From an uncultured Bacteroidales bacterium (lineage in GTDB: Bacteria; Bacteroidota; Bacteroidia; Bacteroidales; Paludibacteraceae): 59,550 nucleotides of DNA. The stretch spans positions 1-59,550 of the forward strand of contig CAMHKW010000011.1 of the NCBI GenBank assembly GCA_946185835.1, given 5' to 3'. Made by a program: the position numbers and the translations under genes. Below are positions 1 through 8,647 of this stretch, in pieces (the stretch's first letter is position 1; every line of letters starts with the position of its first letter). The notes under the pieces were generated by a model. It was given only the letters and a program-made list of their open reading frames with translations, was not told the origin of the DNA and did not search any database.

Positions 1-28
1 CTGTCATCTTCCTGTCATCTTCCTGTCA
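1..28. repeat. 11-bp direct tandem repeat at window edge
   Basis: CTGTCATCTTC occurs twice in tandem followed by a partial third copy (CTGTCA). The array is cut by the window edge, so its full length is unknown. It lies in the spacer upstream of the tRNA-Lys promoter. Confidence 0.7.
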
Positions 29-107
29 AGAACGAGTAATGATATTTTTTGACAAGGGATCAACCGAAGTGGGAAACTTTAGAAAATGAAAGATTTTTTA
101 CAAAATA

Positions 108-139
108 TTTGGTAGTTTCATAAAAAAGCCGTACCTTTG
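108..139 (+). promoter_or_regulatory. promoter of tRNA-Lys (Bacteroidetes -33/-7 type)
   Basis: TTTG at 108-111 and TACCTTTG at 132-139 are separated by 20 nt, which is the canonical Bacteroidetes primary sigma factor promoter (TTTG / TAnnTTTG). The predicted start lies about 20 nt before the mature tRNA. Confidence 0.8.
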
Positions 140-161
140 CACCCGCTTTTGGGAAAAAGCT

Positions 162-234
162 GAATCAGTAGCTCAGCAGGTAGAGCACATCCCTTTTAAG
201 GATGGGGTCCTGGGTTCGAGCCCCAGCTGGTTCA
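162..234 (+). tRNA. tRNA-Lys (anticodon TTT)
   Basis: A full cloverleaf can be drawn. The acceptor stem is GAATCAG (162-168) with CTGGTTC (227-233), one G-T pair. The anticodon stem is CATCC/GGATG around the loop CTTTTAA, giving anticodon TTT at 195-197. The T-loop is TTCGAGC. The discriminator base is A at 234. No CCA follows in the DNA (ACA instead), so the 3' CCA must be added after transcription. Confidence 0.97.
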
Positions 235-240
235 CAACGA

Positions 241-267
241 TTGGCTAACAACATGTTAGCCAATTTT
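241..267 (+). terminator. intrinsic terminator of tRNA-Lys
   Basis: A perfect 10-bp inverted repeat, TTGGCTAACA and TGTTAGCCAA, with a 3-nt loop is followed directly by TTTT. It lies 6 nt after the tRNA. Confidence 0.85.
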
Positions 268-339
268 CGTTACATAAGTGCGCCGAAATTGCGCCAAATT
301 TTCTTTCACAGGTTTCTTTGGTTAGAATCGGATTTTAAG

Positions 340-400
340 AGGAGGATATTACTCTATCGGATTTCAGGAGGATATTACTCTATCGGAGTTTAGGAGGATT
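340..400. repeat. 26-bp tandem repeat, two copies plus a partial third
   Basis: Copies at 340-365 and 366-391 share AGGAGGATATTACTCTATCG and differ only in their last few bases. A truncated third copy (AGGAGGAT) starts at 392. The array lies in a gene-free spacer between tRNA-Lys and the convergent hicB gene. No function is visible. Confidence 0.8.
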
Positions 401-531
401 TTAGAGTTAGAATATAGGTATAAAAAACCGCCTGCCATTGCTGACATACGGTAGTTGATGAGTTCAATTATTGTTTGTACAAGCGAGTTGTTCGGATTGT
501 ACTTGATGGTAATTGTTTTGTATTGAAGTTT

Positions 532-933
532 TTATAAAAGTGTTATACTTGCGAGTTTTCTTCCTATTTCTCTGATGCCATTTTGGATTTTGAGCATTTG
601 AGCTTTTGAAACACTTTGTCCTCTTTTGTATTGGCGCATAAGAGATGGATTGATACCAATATACTTAGCTGTTGCACTTACATTGAGAAACGGAGCTTCG
701 TTTAGCATAGAAGATACGTCATACTCGTATTCAAACTGAAGATCTTGTAATTCATCAGGAATAGGTTTATTTTCTTCAGTGTAAGAATCGAGCATTTCTT
801 GATAGCTGTTAAGAAAGTCTTGTTTAGCTTCTTCGACAGTATTGCCGTCTCCCCAAAAAACATTATTTAAGTCTGGAGGGTAAATTCCATAAGTACCATC
901 GTTTCCTTTTTCTATTATTGCTCTTGTTTTCAT
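532..933 (-). CDS. hicB: HicB-family antitoxin
   Basis: 133 aa. The N-terminal half has the HicB fold signature: a beta-rich start (MKTRAIIEKGNDGTYGIYPP), then 'NTVEEAKQDFLNSYQEML'. The C-terminal 45 residues look like a helix-turn-helix (NVSATAKYIGINPSLMRQYKRG), as expected for the DNA-binding form of HicB. It would neutralise the HicA mRNA interferase and repress its own operon. The gene lies 4 bp downstream of hicA in the usual toxin-first order for this subtype. A palindrome inside the operon promoter (1159-1176) is a candidate operator. Confidence 0.85.
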   Translation of the reverse strand: MKTRAIIEKGNDGTYGIYPPDLNNVFWGDGNTVEEAKQDFLNSYQEMLDSYTEENKPIPDELQDLQFEYEYDVSSMLNEAPFLNVSATAKYIGINPSLMRQYKRGQSVSKAQMLKIQNGIREIGRKLASITLL

Positions 934-937
934 ATAT

Positions 938-1120
938 TTAATTTTTTATTAGTTTTAATAATTTTATTTGCAATCCATACTTCACCTCTTGACTACCATG
1001 TCTTTCAATTTGTATTTCATAGTCTTTATCCGGATGATAGTATATGTCATGCTTATTTCCATTTCGTTTAAGTTTCCATCCATTTTGAATGGCAATTCTT
1101 TTAAGTTCTGACCATTTCAT
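938..1120 (-). CDS. hicA: HicA-family toxin (mRNA interferase)
   Basis: 60 aa, the normal size of HicA. It has the dsRBD-like fold signature: 'MKWSELKRIAIQNGWKLKR', then the catalytic histidine in 'NKHDIYYHPD', then 'IQIERHGSQEV'. Family members cleave mRNA when free of antitoxin. It is first in the operon, with hicB 4 bp downstream. Lys/Ile-rich and AT-rich, unlike the more GC-rich genes beyond 1750, which fits acquisition by transfer. Confidence 0.85.
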   Translation of the reverse strand: MKWSELKRIAIQNGWKLKRNGNKHDIYYHPDKDYEIQIERHGSQEVKYGLQIKLLKLIKN

Positions 1121-1152
1121 ATTTCATAGGCTTTAATGATTGGTTGCGATTG

Positions 1153-1184
1153 CAAAGATATAACATTTTTGTTATACTTGCAAA
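1153..1184 (-). promoter_or_regulatory. hicAB promoter with embedded palindrome
   Basis: On the minus strand TTTG (1184-1181), 20 nt, then TATCTTTG (1160-1153). Between the boxes and touching the -7 box is a perfect inverted repeat TATAAC-ATTTTT-GTTATA (1159-1176). Its position would let a bound repressor block the promoter, so it is a candidate HicB operator (inference). Confidence 0.7.
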
Positions 1185-1751
1185 TTATTTTAAATTTTAA
1201 TTAAAAACTCCAAGATAGCGAACATAATTCACCATCGAGGTATTCTTCTTGTTATGAAAGTCGAGACTAAAACTAATAACATCGTCTCAACGAAAAAAGT
1301 GCTGAATGGTTTGGTTGGTGACTTTGCCCTGCGAAGGGCGTTGTTAAAACGTCTTGATACCTGTTCGAGCGGCTCTGATATTTTAGTATTGTTGTACACG
1401 ATAAATATACATAATATCAGCCACTTGAACATTTTTTTTGCGATAAAGATTTACTCAAAAAACACTTTTTTGAAGGCTTATTATGAGTGGTCTTATTGAC
1501 CACTACCACACAGCTGCCAACGAGCTGAACTTCTTATGGTAGCAGTACTTAACTGCTTAATATAAAAACATAAACTATTTTTTAACTGAGTATTGTTGAA
1601 TCTGCCGTTTGCTAAATTAGCTTATCTATTTTCTTGTATCATTATTTTTTTGTAATTTTGCAGCCTATATCCGCCGATTATCCTAAGCCGTTGATAATAG
1701 TTTGTGTCGGCTTGTGAGGGTGAAGGCGGTGCCAGTTGAAAAATTGTACTT
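1185..1751. other. gene-free stretch, possible decayed gene
   Basis: No convincing gene. Two overlapping opposite reading frames of 67-81 codons (1229-1432 minus, 1254-1499 plus) resemble nothing I know. In another minus-strand frame an open stretch interrupted by a TGA runs over 1200-1300, which could be an eroded gene end. A hairpin AGTGGTC-TTATT-GACCACT lies at 1486-1504 without a T tract. The right end holds a candidate promoter for waaA. Confidence 0.4.
1653..1660 (+). promoter_or_regulatory. candidate -7 box upstream of waaA
   Basis: TAATTTTG at 1653-1660 fits the -7 consensus. The -33 side is weak: CTTG at 1633-1636 is only 16 nt away and TTTT at 1629-1632 is 20 nt away. It is the best promoter candidate for the waaA-to-comF run, about 90 nt before the waaA start. 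Confidence 0.4.
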
Positions 1752-2948
1752 ATGTTTATATATTTTTTCTTACTCCGCATTGTCTCTCTGTTCAATCCAA
1801 AGGCGCGGAAGTTAGTTAAGGGGCAGGCTCGTACTATTGAGCAATTGTCGCAGTTACGTAGACCGGGCGAACGTTGGGTGTGGTTTCATGCAGCCTCTGT
1901 CGGTGAGTTCGAGCAAGGGCGTATGCTTATCGAGCGGCTGCGGCAGCAGCAACCCGAGGTTAAGATATTACTAACATTCTTCTCCCCTTCGGGGTATGAA
2001 TTACGCAAGGATTATCCGTTGGTTGACATGGTGGCATATCTGCCATTTGCGACTCCGCTCCGTGCTAAGCGTTTTCTTAATATCCTGCAACCGGAAAAGG
2101 CAATATTCATCAAATACGAATATTGGCCGGCTTACCTTCGTGCCCTCAAGAAAAGAGATATACCTACGTATATCGTCTGTGCTATCTTCCGTCCGACGCA
2201 GGCCTTCTTTCGTTGGTGGGGTATGCCCTATCGTTCGTTGCTGGGTAAGTTCACTCGTTTGTTTGTGCAAGACGACTCCTCGCGTGAGTTGCTTGCCAAG
2301 TATGGTATCGACAACGTGAGCGTAGCCGGTGACACGCGTTTCGACCGTGTACATCAGGTGTACCTCAAGACCGAGCCGCACCCGTTGGTGGAGTATTTCG
2401 CGCAGCAGTCGAAAAAGGTAGTAGTGGCAGGCAGTACGTGGCCCCGTGATGAAGCCTTGCTGATACGTTATCTGCGTGAGAACCCCGAGGTCAGACTCGT
2501 GCTAGTGCCGCACGAACTCACCGAACAGCATCTGAGTGAGTTGTTTCAACGTCTAAGTGGCAGGTATGTGCTCTTGTCGGAGGCTTCGAAAAACAACCTG
2601 ACAGACACGCAATGTTTAGTTGTCGACCGTGTGGGGTTGCTCTCGTCGCTATATCGCTATGCAACAGTCTCATACGTAGGCGGTGGCTTCGGTGTAGGGA
2701 TACACAATACGCTTGAAGCGGCGGTCTATTACTCACCTGTCGTCTTCGGACCAAACTGCCGCAAGTTCAGAGAGGCAGAGCGGCTGCAACAGACAGGAGG
2801 GGGATTTGTGATACATAACTATGCTGAGTTGGCTGCTTGTTTAGATCGGCTGCTTGCCAACCCCGCCGAAGCGGGCAAGGCGGCGGGAGATTATGTGGAG
2901 TCGGAGCTTGGCGCGACAGATAAAATCTTCGGACAGATATTTCAGTAA
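1752..2948 (+). CDS. waaA: 3-deoxy-D-manno-octulosonic acid (Kdo) transferase
   Basis: 398 aa, close to the family's usual length. WaaA/KdtA transfers Kdo from CMP-Kdo to the lipid A precursor at the cytoplasmic face of the inner membrane. The N-terminal segment ([14 protein letters not shown]) is the membrane anchor. '[14 protein letters not shown]' is the conserved GT30 N-terminal signature, containing the base glutamate region. 'KYEYWPAYL', '[10 protein letters not shown]' and '[17 protein letters not shown]' (about residues 310-330) are typical of the C-terminal nucleotide-sugar domain. First gene of a plus-strand run; hisS follows after 20 bp. Confidence 0.95.
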   Translation: MFIYFFLLRIVSLFNPKARKLVKGQARTIEQLSQLRRPGERWVWFHAASVGEFEQGRMLIERLRQQQPEVKILLTFFSPSGYELRKDYPLVDMVAYLPFATPLRAKRFLNILQPEKAIFIKYEYWPAYLRALKKRDIPTYIVCAIFRPTQAFFRWWGMPYRSLLGKFTRLFVQDDSSRELLAKYGIDNVSVAGDTRFDRVHQVYLKTEPHPLVEYFAQQSKKVVVAGSTWPRDEALLIRYLRENPEVRLVLVPHELTEQHLSELFQRLSGRYVLLSEASKNNLTDTQCLVVDRVGLLSSLYRYATVSYVGGGFGVGIHNTLEAAVYYSPVVFGPNCRKFREAERLQQTGGGFVIHNYAELAACLDRLLANPAEAGKAAGDYVESELGATDKIFGQIFQ

Positions 2949-2968
2949 CAATACAGATACTAACGTAT

Positions 2969-4333
2969 ATGACAAAACCATCAATACCTAAGGGAACTCG
3001 CGACTTCTCACCTCTTGAGATGTCTCGCCGCAATTATATATTCGACACTATACGCCGTGTCTTCGGCAAGTATGGTTTTCAACAGATAGAGACGCCGGCA
3101 ATGGAGAACCTCTCTACCCTAATGGGTAAATACGGAGAAGAAGGCGACAAACTACTCTTTAAGATTCTCAATTCCGGCGAATGGACTGCTCCGCTTGCCG
3201 ACAAAGACCTTGCCGACATGAGTGCTGCACGTGCTGCTACTCTTGTCTCAGAGAAGGGACTGCGATACGACCTGACCGTTCCTTTCGCACGTTATGTCGT
3301 TCAGAACCATGACAAGCTTCAGTTCCCTTTCAGGCGTTATCAGATACAGCCCGTATGGCGTGCCGACCGTCCGCAGAAAGGGCGTTATCGTGAGTTCTAC
3401 CAGTGTGACGTCGATGTGGTAGGTACTAACTCGCTGCTTGCCGAGTTGGAACTGATACAGATAGTGGAAGAGGTGTTCTGCAACTTAGGCATACGTGTCT
3501 GCCTCAAGCTCAACAACCGCAAGCTCCTTGCAGGTATAGCTCAGCAGGTGGGAGCACCCGACAAACTCGTAGACCTGACCGTCGCTATCGACAAACTCGA
3601 CAAGATCGGACTCGACAAGGTCAATGCCGAACTGCTCGACCGAGGGCTGACGCAAGAGGCTGTCGACAAGCTGCAACCCATACTTGCCCTCTCGGGTACC
3701 AACAGCGAAAAGCTCGACAAGATAGACACGCTGCTTGCCGACTCGCAAATCGGACAGAAGGGTGTGGAGGAGTTGCGATACCTGTTTTCACTAATAGAAA
3801 AAGCTGAGGTGAAACTCGATATCGAACTCGACCTCTCACTCGCACGTGGGCTGAACTACTACACCGGCGCTATCTTCGAAGTGAAGGCGTTGGACGTGTC
3901 GATGGGTTCTATCACAGGTGGCGGACGCTACGACAACCTCACCGGCATCTTCGGCATGCCGGGCTTGTCGGGTGTAGGCATCTCTTTCGGTGCCGACCGT
4001 ATATACGATGTACTCACCGAACTCAACCTCTTCCCCGACGGCAAGTATCAGGGACAGACAAGGCTGCTCTTTGCCGTCTTCGGCGAACAGGAACAGCTCT
4101 ATGCCATCGGCTGGGCCAAACAAGCGCGCCGGCATGGCATCAATACCGAGATATATCCCGAAGCGGTGAAGATGAAACGGCAATTGTCGTATGCCGACCA
4201 AAAGCAGATACCTTTCGTGGCTGTTGTCGGAGCCGACGAGATGGCGCAAGACAAGGTGATGCTGAAGAATATGGCAACAGGCGAACAACAACTCGTCAGC
4301 TTCGACGAGCTGATAAATATCGTAAAGCAATAA
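2969..4333 (+). CDS. hisS: histidyl-tRNA synthetase
   Basis: 454 aa class II synthetase that charges tRNA-His. 'KGTRDF' opens the catalytic core, and motif 2 is visible as '[23 protein letters not shown]' split across the loop and strand. The histidine-specific motif '[15 protein letters not shown]' lies near residue 290, followed by '[10 protein letters not shown]' and motif 3 '[11 protein letters not shown]'. A C-terminal anticodon-binding domain covers roughly residues 365-454. Length and motifs are complete. The next gene starts 3 bp after the stop, so the two are co-transcribed. Confidence 0.97.
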   Translation: MTKPSIPKGTRDFSPLEMSRRNYIFDTIRRVFGKYGFQQIETPAMENLSTLMGKYGEEGDKLLFKILNSGEWTAPLADKDLADMSAARAATLVSEKGLRYDLTVPFARYVVQNHDKLQFPFRRYQIQPVWRADRPQKGRYREFYQCDVDVVGTNSLLAELELIQIVEEVFCNLGIRVCLKLNNRKLLAGIAQQVGAPDKLVDLTVAIDKLDKIGLDKVNAELLDRGLTQEAVDKLQPILALSGTNSEKLDKIDTLLADSQIGQKGVEELRYLFSLIEKAEVKLDIELDLSLARGLNYYTGAIFEVKALDVSMGSITGGGRYDNLTGIFGMPGLSGVGISFGADRIYDVLTELNLFPDGKYQGQTRLLFAVFGEQEQLYAIGWAKQARRHGINTEIYPEAVKMKRQLSYADQKQIPFVAVVGADEMAQDKVMLKNMATGEQQLVSFDELINIVKQ

Positions 4334-4336
4334 ATT

Positions 4337-4879
4337 ATGAAAACAGAACAACAATACGATGCAGTGATAGCTCAGTGCCGACAGATATATCGGCTAAAGA
4401 TGAAAGACTATGGTCCTTCATGGCGTATTATGCGCCCGCAGACAGTCAACGACCAGCTCTTCATCAAAGCCAAGCGCATTCGTGAGATAGAAACCACGGG
4501 GGTGAACCTCGTTGGGGAGACAATCGACGATGCTATGATGGCTATTGTCAACTATAGCGTCATCGGACTGATTCAGCTCACTGAAGGATATGCCGATGCG
4601 GTGGATATGACAGCCGAAAAGGCTATAGAGCTATACGACAAGTTTGTGGCCGAAGCCAAAGACCTTATGCTTCGCAAAAACCACGACTATGGTGAGGCAT
4701 GGAGAGAGATGATGCCTTCATCACTGACAGATATCATACTCACCAAGATAAACCGCAATAAGTCGATAGCCGCCAATGACAACAAGACCCTCACCTCCGA
4801 AGGTGCCGACGGCAACTATTTCGATATGCTCAACTACGCAGTGTTCTACCTGATAAAACTAACAGAGGGCAAGGCGTAG
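4337..4879 (+). CDS. DUF1599 (nucleotide-modification-associated domain 1) protein
   Basis: 180 aa cytoplasmic protein. The sequence holds two copies of the same unit: 'KMKDYGPSWRIMRP...KAKRIREIE' near residues 20-50 and 'RKNHDYGEAWREMMP...KINRNKSI' near 110-150. Each is followed by a 'NYxVxxLIxLTEG' segment. This duplicated DYG-W-R-M-P unit defines DUF1599. Domain analysis links the family to nucleotide modification, but no activity is established. In Bacteroidales it regularly precedes the DoxX-type gene and tpiA, as here. It starts 3 bp after hisS. Confidence 0.85.
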   Translation: MKTEQQYDAVIAQCRQIYRLKMKDYGPSWRIMRPQTVNDQLFIKAKRIREIETTGVNLVGETIDDAMMAIVNYSVIGLIQLTEGYADAVDMTAEKAIELYDKFVAEAKDLMLRKNHDYGEAWREMMPSSLTDIILTKINRNKSIAANDNKTLTSEGADGNYFDMLNYAVFYLIKLTEGKA

Positions 4880-4918
4880 ACAATATGGTTCGGTACAGAA
4901 TTTTTAATTTGACAATAT

Positions 4919-6271
4919 ATGAATAATCTTAAACGTATATCTGCTGTTGTAGCACGTGTGTTGTTGGGTGCTACGTTTATCTTCTCGGGCTTTGTAAAGG
5001 CTGTCGACCCATTAGGAACAACCTACAAGATAGAAGACTACCTAAAGGCCTTTGGCGGGTTCTTTACCTCTCTGTTGCCTCTTGCCGAGGCGGCTGCCAT
5101 CTGTCTTATCACTTTCGAGTTTGTTCTTGGAGTATGTCTTCTGCTGAACGTGCGTACCAAAGTCACCTCATGGCTTGCCTTGCTGATGATGGTGGTGATG
5201 ACGCCACTCACTCTCTACCTCGCACTTACCAACCCGATTTCCGACTGCGGATGTTTTGGCGATGCTATAGTGCTGAGCAACTGGGCTACATTCTGGAAGA
5301 ACGTAGTACTGCTCGCACTTGTCATAGTCTTGCTCTTTACGAGAAATGCTATTGCGCAGACCTTCTCGGGCAAGGTGGAGGCAGCCATCACTGCTCTCGC
5401 TATAGCGGCAGTAGCCGTCTTTATGTGGTATAACCTCTCACATCTGCCCGTCATCGACTTCAGACCATACAAGGTTGGCAATAACATACCCCAACTAATG
5501 GAATACCCCGACGACGCTCCTGTCGACGAATATCAGACAACACTTATCTATGCCAAAGACGGAGTAGAACAGGAGTTCACTATAGACAACTATCCCAAGA
5601 ACGACCCCGACTGGACCTTCGTCGACTCGCGCTCGGTGCTGATAAAGAAAGGCTATGAACCGCCTATCCACGACTTCGAGATAGTGACTTATACCGACGC
5701 CGAAGATATCACCGACCAGGTGCTTGACGACGAGAATGTCACTCTTGCCGTCCTCTACGAGATAGAGAAGACCGACCAGCGTCAGCTCGGCAAACTGCTC
5801 AAACTCGCACTCGGCTGCTATGTCGACGACCGCTCGTTCTTCCTGCTTACCGGCAGCGGAATGAATGTGATAGAAGACTTTATGCAGCAACGTGTGGCGC
5901 CGGTGCTCGAAAACCGATTCGGCATGAGGTATGCACTGTCGGCAACCGACGATAATGCCGTCAACGACTCACAGATAGAAGGCTTCTTCGTCAATTTCTA
6001 CGATTATATCGAACGAGCAATATGCACTACCGACCCTGTGACACTTAAAACAATAGTGCGTGCCAATCCGGGGATAGTGAGACTCAGCGAAGGAACGATA
6101 ACAGAGAAATACAACCTGCGCAATATCGACGATGACAAGCTTAACGAGCCTCTTGAAAAGCTGCCGCAGACGATACAAGCGATATACGACTCAGCCGACT
6201 ACGACGACGGCGCTGCCGACACCGAAAACTATACCGACGACGACGTCTATACCGACGAGCAGGAGTTTTAA
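4919..6271 (+). CDS. DoxX-type membrane protein (BT_3928 family)
   Basis: 450 aa. The first ~150 residues form a four-helix DoxX/MauE-like membrane domain: 'LGATFIFSGFVKAVDPLGT' near the start, then 'SDCGCFGDA' with the paired cysteines typical of the redox-related members, then 'TFWKNVVLLALVIVLLF'. A further membrane helix lies near residue 155. The rest is a soluble, probably periplasmic, domain ending in a very acidic Asp/Glu/Tyr-rich tail. In Bacteroidales it sits between DUF1599 and tpiA; function unknown, with the CxC-like pair suggesting thiol redox work (inference). A GTTAGA-type repeat starts at its stop codon. Confidence 0.8.
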   Translation: MNNLKRISAVVARVLLGATFIFSGFVKAVDPLGTTYKIEDYLKAFGGFFTSLLPLAEAAAICLITFEFVLGVCLLLNVRTKVTSWLALLMMVVMTPLTLYLALTNPISDCGCFGDAIVLSNWATFWKNVVLLALVIVLLFTRNAIAQTFSGKVEAAITALAIAAVAVFMWYNLSHLPVIDFRPYKVGNNIPQLMEYPDDAPVDEYQTTLIYAKDGVEQEFTIDNYPKNDPDWTFVDSRSVLIKKGYEPPIHDFEIVTYTDAEDITDQVLDDENVTLAVLYEIEKTDQRQLGKLLKLALGCYVDDRSFFLLTGSGMNVIEDFMQQRVAPVLENRFGMRYALSATDDNAVNDSQIEGFFVNFYDYIERAICTTDPVTLKTIVRANPGIVRLSEGTITEKYNLRNIDDDKLNEPLEKLPQTIQAIYDSADYDDGAADTENYTDDDVYTDEQEF

Positions 6272-6356
6272 GTTAGACCGGCTTCGCCTGTTAGAGGTTC
6301 GACCCCGTGTTTGACCGCCGGTTACAAACCGGCGTACCCGCTACGTGGTTAGAATT
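6272..6356. repeat. GTTAGA-family repeat locus 1 (one full unit plus degenerate copy)
   Basis: A 25-bp unit at 6272-6296 has the form GTTAGA-CCGGCTTCGCC-TGTTAGAG and begins right after the TAA of the DoxX gene. A partial unit (GTTCGACC) follows. A degenerate copy with ACCCGCTACG and GGTTAGAA sits at about 6334-6356. Related arrays are at 30409 and 34321. The core GGC-TTC-GCC can form a tiny hairpin. Confidence 0.7.
6316..6334. repeat. palindrome with a second inverted copy at 9989-10004
   Basis: CGCCGGTT-ACA-AACCGGCG is a perfect 8-bp stem with a 3-nt loop. The 16-mer CGGTTACAAACCGGCG (6319-6334) reappears as its exact reverse complement at 9989-10004 in the frr-rsgA spacer. Confidence 0.75.
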
Positions 6357-6394
6357 AGATAACAACATATACAACAATTAAAATCAGTAAAATA

Positions 6395-7150
6395 ATGAGA
6401 ACAAAAATGGTAGCAGGCAACTGGAAAATGAACAAGACCCTGCAAGAAGGTGTAGCATTGGCTACTGAACTGAAAGAAGCATTGAAAAATCAAACCCCAA
6501 AATGCGAAGTGGTGATAGCTACTCCGTTCATTCACTTGGCTACCGTGGCTGAGGTGATAAAAGGCAGTTGCATCCGTCTCGCCGCAGAGAACTGTGCCGA
6601 CAAGGCATCGGGAGCTTACACAGGTGAGGTGAGTGCCGCTATGGTACGTTCTACCGGTGCAGAATACTGCATCATAGGTCACTCGGAGCGCCGTGCCTAT
6701 TATCACGAAGACTACGAGATTCTGCGTAACAAAGTGCTGCTCGCACTCGAGAACGGACTCAAGCCTATCTTCTGCATCGGCGAGGTGAAAGAAGAGCGCG
6801 AAGCTAATATCCACGAGCAAGTGGTGAAAGACCAACTCGAGGGTTCGCTCTTCGGTCTTACTGCCGAACAGTTTGCTAACATCACTCTGGCTTACGAACC
6901 CGTTTGGGCTATAGGTACCGGACTGACAGCAACACCTGCACAGGCACAAGAGATGCACGCATTCATCCGCAAGACCGTGGCACAGAAATACGGTGCGCAA
7001 GTGGCAGACGACACTACCATTCTCTATGGAGGCAGCTGCAACGCTAAGAATGCCGCTGAGCTGTTTTCTAACCCCGACGTCGATGGCGGTCTGATAGGAG
7101 GCGCCTCGCTTAAGGCTCAAGACTTCTGCACTATCATCGCAGCACGTTAA
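6395..7150 (+). CDS. tpiA: triosephosphate isomerase
   Basis: 251 aa, the usual TIM-barrel length. It interconverts dihydroxyacetone phosphate and glyceraldehyde 3-phosphate in glycolysis. 'AGNWKMNK' near the N-terminus carries the substrate-binding Asn and Lys. 'IIGHSERR' carries the catalytic His. '[11 protein letters not shown]' carries the catalytic Glu and opens the mobile loop 6. '[10 protein letters not shown]' and '[10 protein letters not shown]' form the phosphate-binding site. All catalytic residues are present. Confidence 0.97.
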   Translation: MRTKMVAGNWKMNKTLQEGVALATELKEALKNQTPKCEVVIATPFIHLATVAEVIKGSCIRLAAENCADKASGAYTGEVSAAMVRSTGAEYCIIGHSERRAYYHEDYEILRNKVLLALENGLKPIFCIGEVKEEREANIHEQVVKDQLEGSLFGLTAEQFANITLAYEPVWAIGTGLTATPAQAQEMHAFIRKTVAQKYGAQVADDTTILYGGSCNAKNAAELFSNPDVDGGLIGGASLKAQDFCTIIAAR

Positions 7151-7224
7151 TATCTACCTACACCTTGTGCGGGATACGAGCGCATGCCCGTCGTCCCGCA
7201 CATTTGCAATTATCAGTATAGACT

Positions 7225-7755
7225 ATGGCACTAATAAGAAGCGTGAGAGGGTTTACCCCTCAAATAGGTAACGACTGTTTCCTTGCTGAAAACGCCACTA
7301 TTGTAGGCGATACCATTCTCGGCGACGGCTGCTCTGTATGGTTCAATGCCGTTTTGCGTGGCGATGTCAACTCGATACGTATCGGCAACCACGTCAATAT
7401 CCAAGACGGTTCGGTGCTGCATACCCTCTATCAGAAGTCGACGATAGAGATAGGCGACTACGTGTCTGTCGGACATAACGTCACCATACATGGGGCACAT
7501 ATTCGTGACTATGCACTCATCGGCATGGGCAGTGTCCTGCTCGATGATGTGGAAGTGGGTGAGGGAGCAATAGTGGCAGCCGGAGCACTCGTGCTCAAAG
7601 GCACCAAAATCGGACCTTACGAGATATGGGGTGGCGTGCCTGCTAAGTTCTTGAAAAAAGCCGACCCCGAGCAGACTGCCGACATCAACCGTCGCATCGC
7701 ACACAACTACGCCATGTATGCTTCGTGGTATACGGATGAGAGTGCGCGTGTTTAG
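7225..7755 (+). CDS. gamma-carbonic anhydrase family protein (left-handed beta-helix)
   Basis: 176 aa, matching the YrdA/PaaY-like family. Hexapeptide repeats run over residues about 10-130 ('NATIVGDTILGDG', 'VNIQDGSVLH', 'VSVGHNVTIHGAHIRDYALIGMGS'). Metal-ligand histidines are visible in 'GHNVTIHGA' and in 'SVLHTL'. A C-terminal helix with 'NYAMYASWY' closes the fold. Members are trimeric zinc or iron proteins, some with carbonic anhydrase activity and many uncharacterised. The stop codon TAG lies inside a short direct repeat. Confidence 0.88.
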   Translation: MALIRSVRGFTPQIGNDCFLAENATIVGDTILGDGCSVWFNAVLRGDVNSIRIGNHVNIQDGSVLHTLYQKSTIEIGDYVSVGHNVTIHGAHIRDYALIGMGSVLLDDVEVGEGAIVAAGALVLKGTKIGPYEIWGGVPAKFLKKADPEQTADINRRIAHNYAMYASWYTDESARV

Positions 7756-7773
7756 AGTGCATGTTTAGAGTGC
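7749..7773. repeat. short direct repeat spanning a stop codon
   Basis: TGTTTAGAGTGC occurs at 7749-7760 and 7762-7773, a 13-bp period. The first copy contains the TAG stop of the preceding gene (7753-7755). The second fills the spacer to comF. Confidence 0.6.
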
Positions 7774-7779
7774 GAGTTT

Positions 7780-8523
7780 ATGAAGACTCTATGGCGTAGC
7801 ATAATAGACCTGTTTTTTCCGCCGCTGTGCCCATGTTGCGGTAAGGCTATCGACGACGTCAGTGCTTTAGTATGCAGCGACTGTGTGGCGTCGTTCGACA
7901 CTACGCGTCATGTGATAGAACCCGATAATAGAGTGTTGCAACTCTTTGCCGACCTCGAGAAGGTGAAAGCCGCTGCCTCGTATGCATACTATTACCGGCA
8001 GTCAGCACTGCGAAAGGCAATACTCAGGCTAAAGTATGGCGGGCAGCCCGAACTCGGAGCGTGGCTCGGACAACTCGCAGCAATGCATTTCTTGCAGCTC
8101 AATGCCGACTGGTTCGACGACGTAGACGTAGTGGTGGCCGTCCCGATGCACCCTAACAGAGAACGTGCACGTGGGTATAATCAAGCCGAAGAGATAGCAC
8201 GTGGTATCAGTCAGGTGATACACAAACCTCTGATATCGGGTGCTTTGGCTCGCGTGGCTGACAACACTTCGCAAACGCACATGACCGGCGAACAGCGGCG
8301 AAAGAACGTGGTAGGAGCCTTCGAATTGAAAGACAATCAAAAGCTAAAAGGACAATGTGTTCTGTTGGTCGACGATATAGTCACAACCGGCTCAACGCTA
8401 CGCGACTGCATCAGGTGTCTGAACCCACTGAGGGGAACTACCTTTAAGGTAATGACAATAGGTGTGCCGATGCACGAAGGACAAATAGACGAGAGTATGG
8501 TTATTGATAGGGCAACTGACTAA
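7780..8523 (+). CDS. comF: ComF-family phosphoribosyltransferase-like protein
   Basis: 247 aa. An N-terminal zinc-ribbon-like segment has two Cys pairs ('LCPCCGKA' near residue 19 and 'VCSDC' near 34). The C-terminal half is a type I phosphoribosyltransferase fold, with the PRPP-binding motif 'VLLVDDIVTTGSTLRDC' near residues 195-211. 'VVVAVPMHPNRERARGYNQAEEIA' marks the ComF family. ComF proteins are associated with uptake of transforming DNA, but in many Bacteroidota the role is untested. Last gene of the run; a promoter for pyrH follows. Confidence 0.88.
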   Translation: MKTLWRSIIDLFFPPLCPCCGKAIDDVSALVCSDCVASFDTTRHVIEPDNRVLQLFADLEKVKAAASYAYYYRQSALRKAILRLKYGGQPELGAWLGQLAAMHFLQLNADWFDDVDVVVAVPMHPNRERARGYNQAEEIARGISQVIHKPLISGALARVADNTSQTHMTGEQRRKNVVGAFELKDNQKLKGQCVLLVDDIVTTGSTLRDCIRCLNPLRGTTFKVMTIGVPMHEGQIDESMVIDRATD

Positions 8524-8539
8524 CGCAATGTGATATTTA

Positions 8540-8571
8540 TTTGCATAAATGAAGATATTTATGTAACTTTG
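8540..8571 (+). promoter_or_regulatory. promoter of the pyrH-frr-rsgA run
   Basis: TTTG (8540-8543), 20 nt, TAACTTTG (8564-8571). The leader to the pyrH ATG at 8648 is about 70 nt and ends in AAATAAG/AAATTTGAAAT repeat sequence. Confidence 0.8.
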
Positions 8572-8647
8572 CAACCATAATTTTTGGAACGCGGTCGTCC
8601 CCGCCCGCAACAAAGTTTAATATAAAGAGAAATAAGAAATTTGAAAT

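Noticed and set aside
202..393. 63-codon ORF starting in tRNA-Lys
   Set aside because: It overlaps the tRNA, its terminator and the 26-bp repeat; no coding features.
1229..1499. Two overlapping opposite ORFs (67 and 81 codons)
   Set aside because: Neither has a promoter, recognisable domain or sensible composition; treated as gene-free or decayed sequence.
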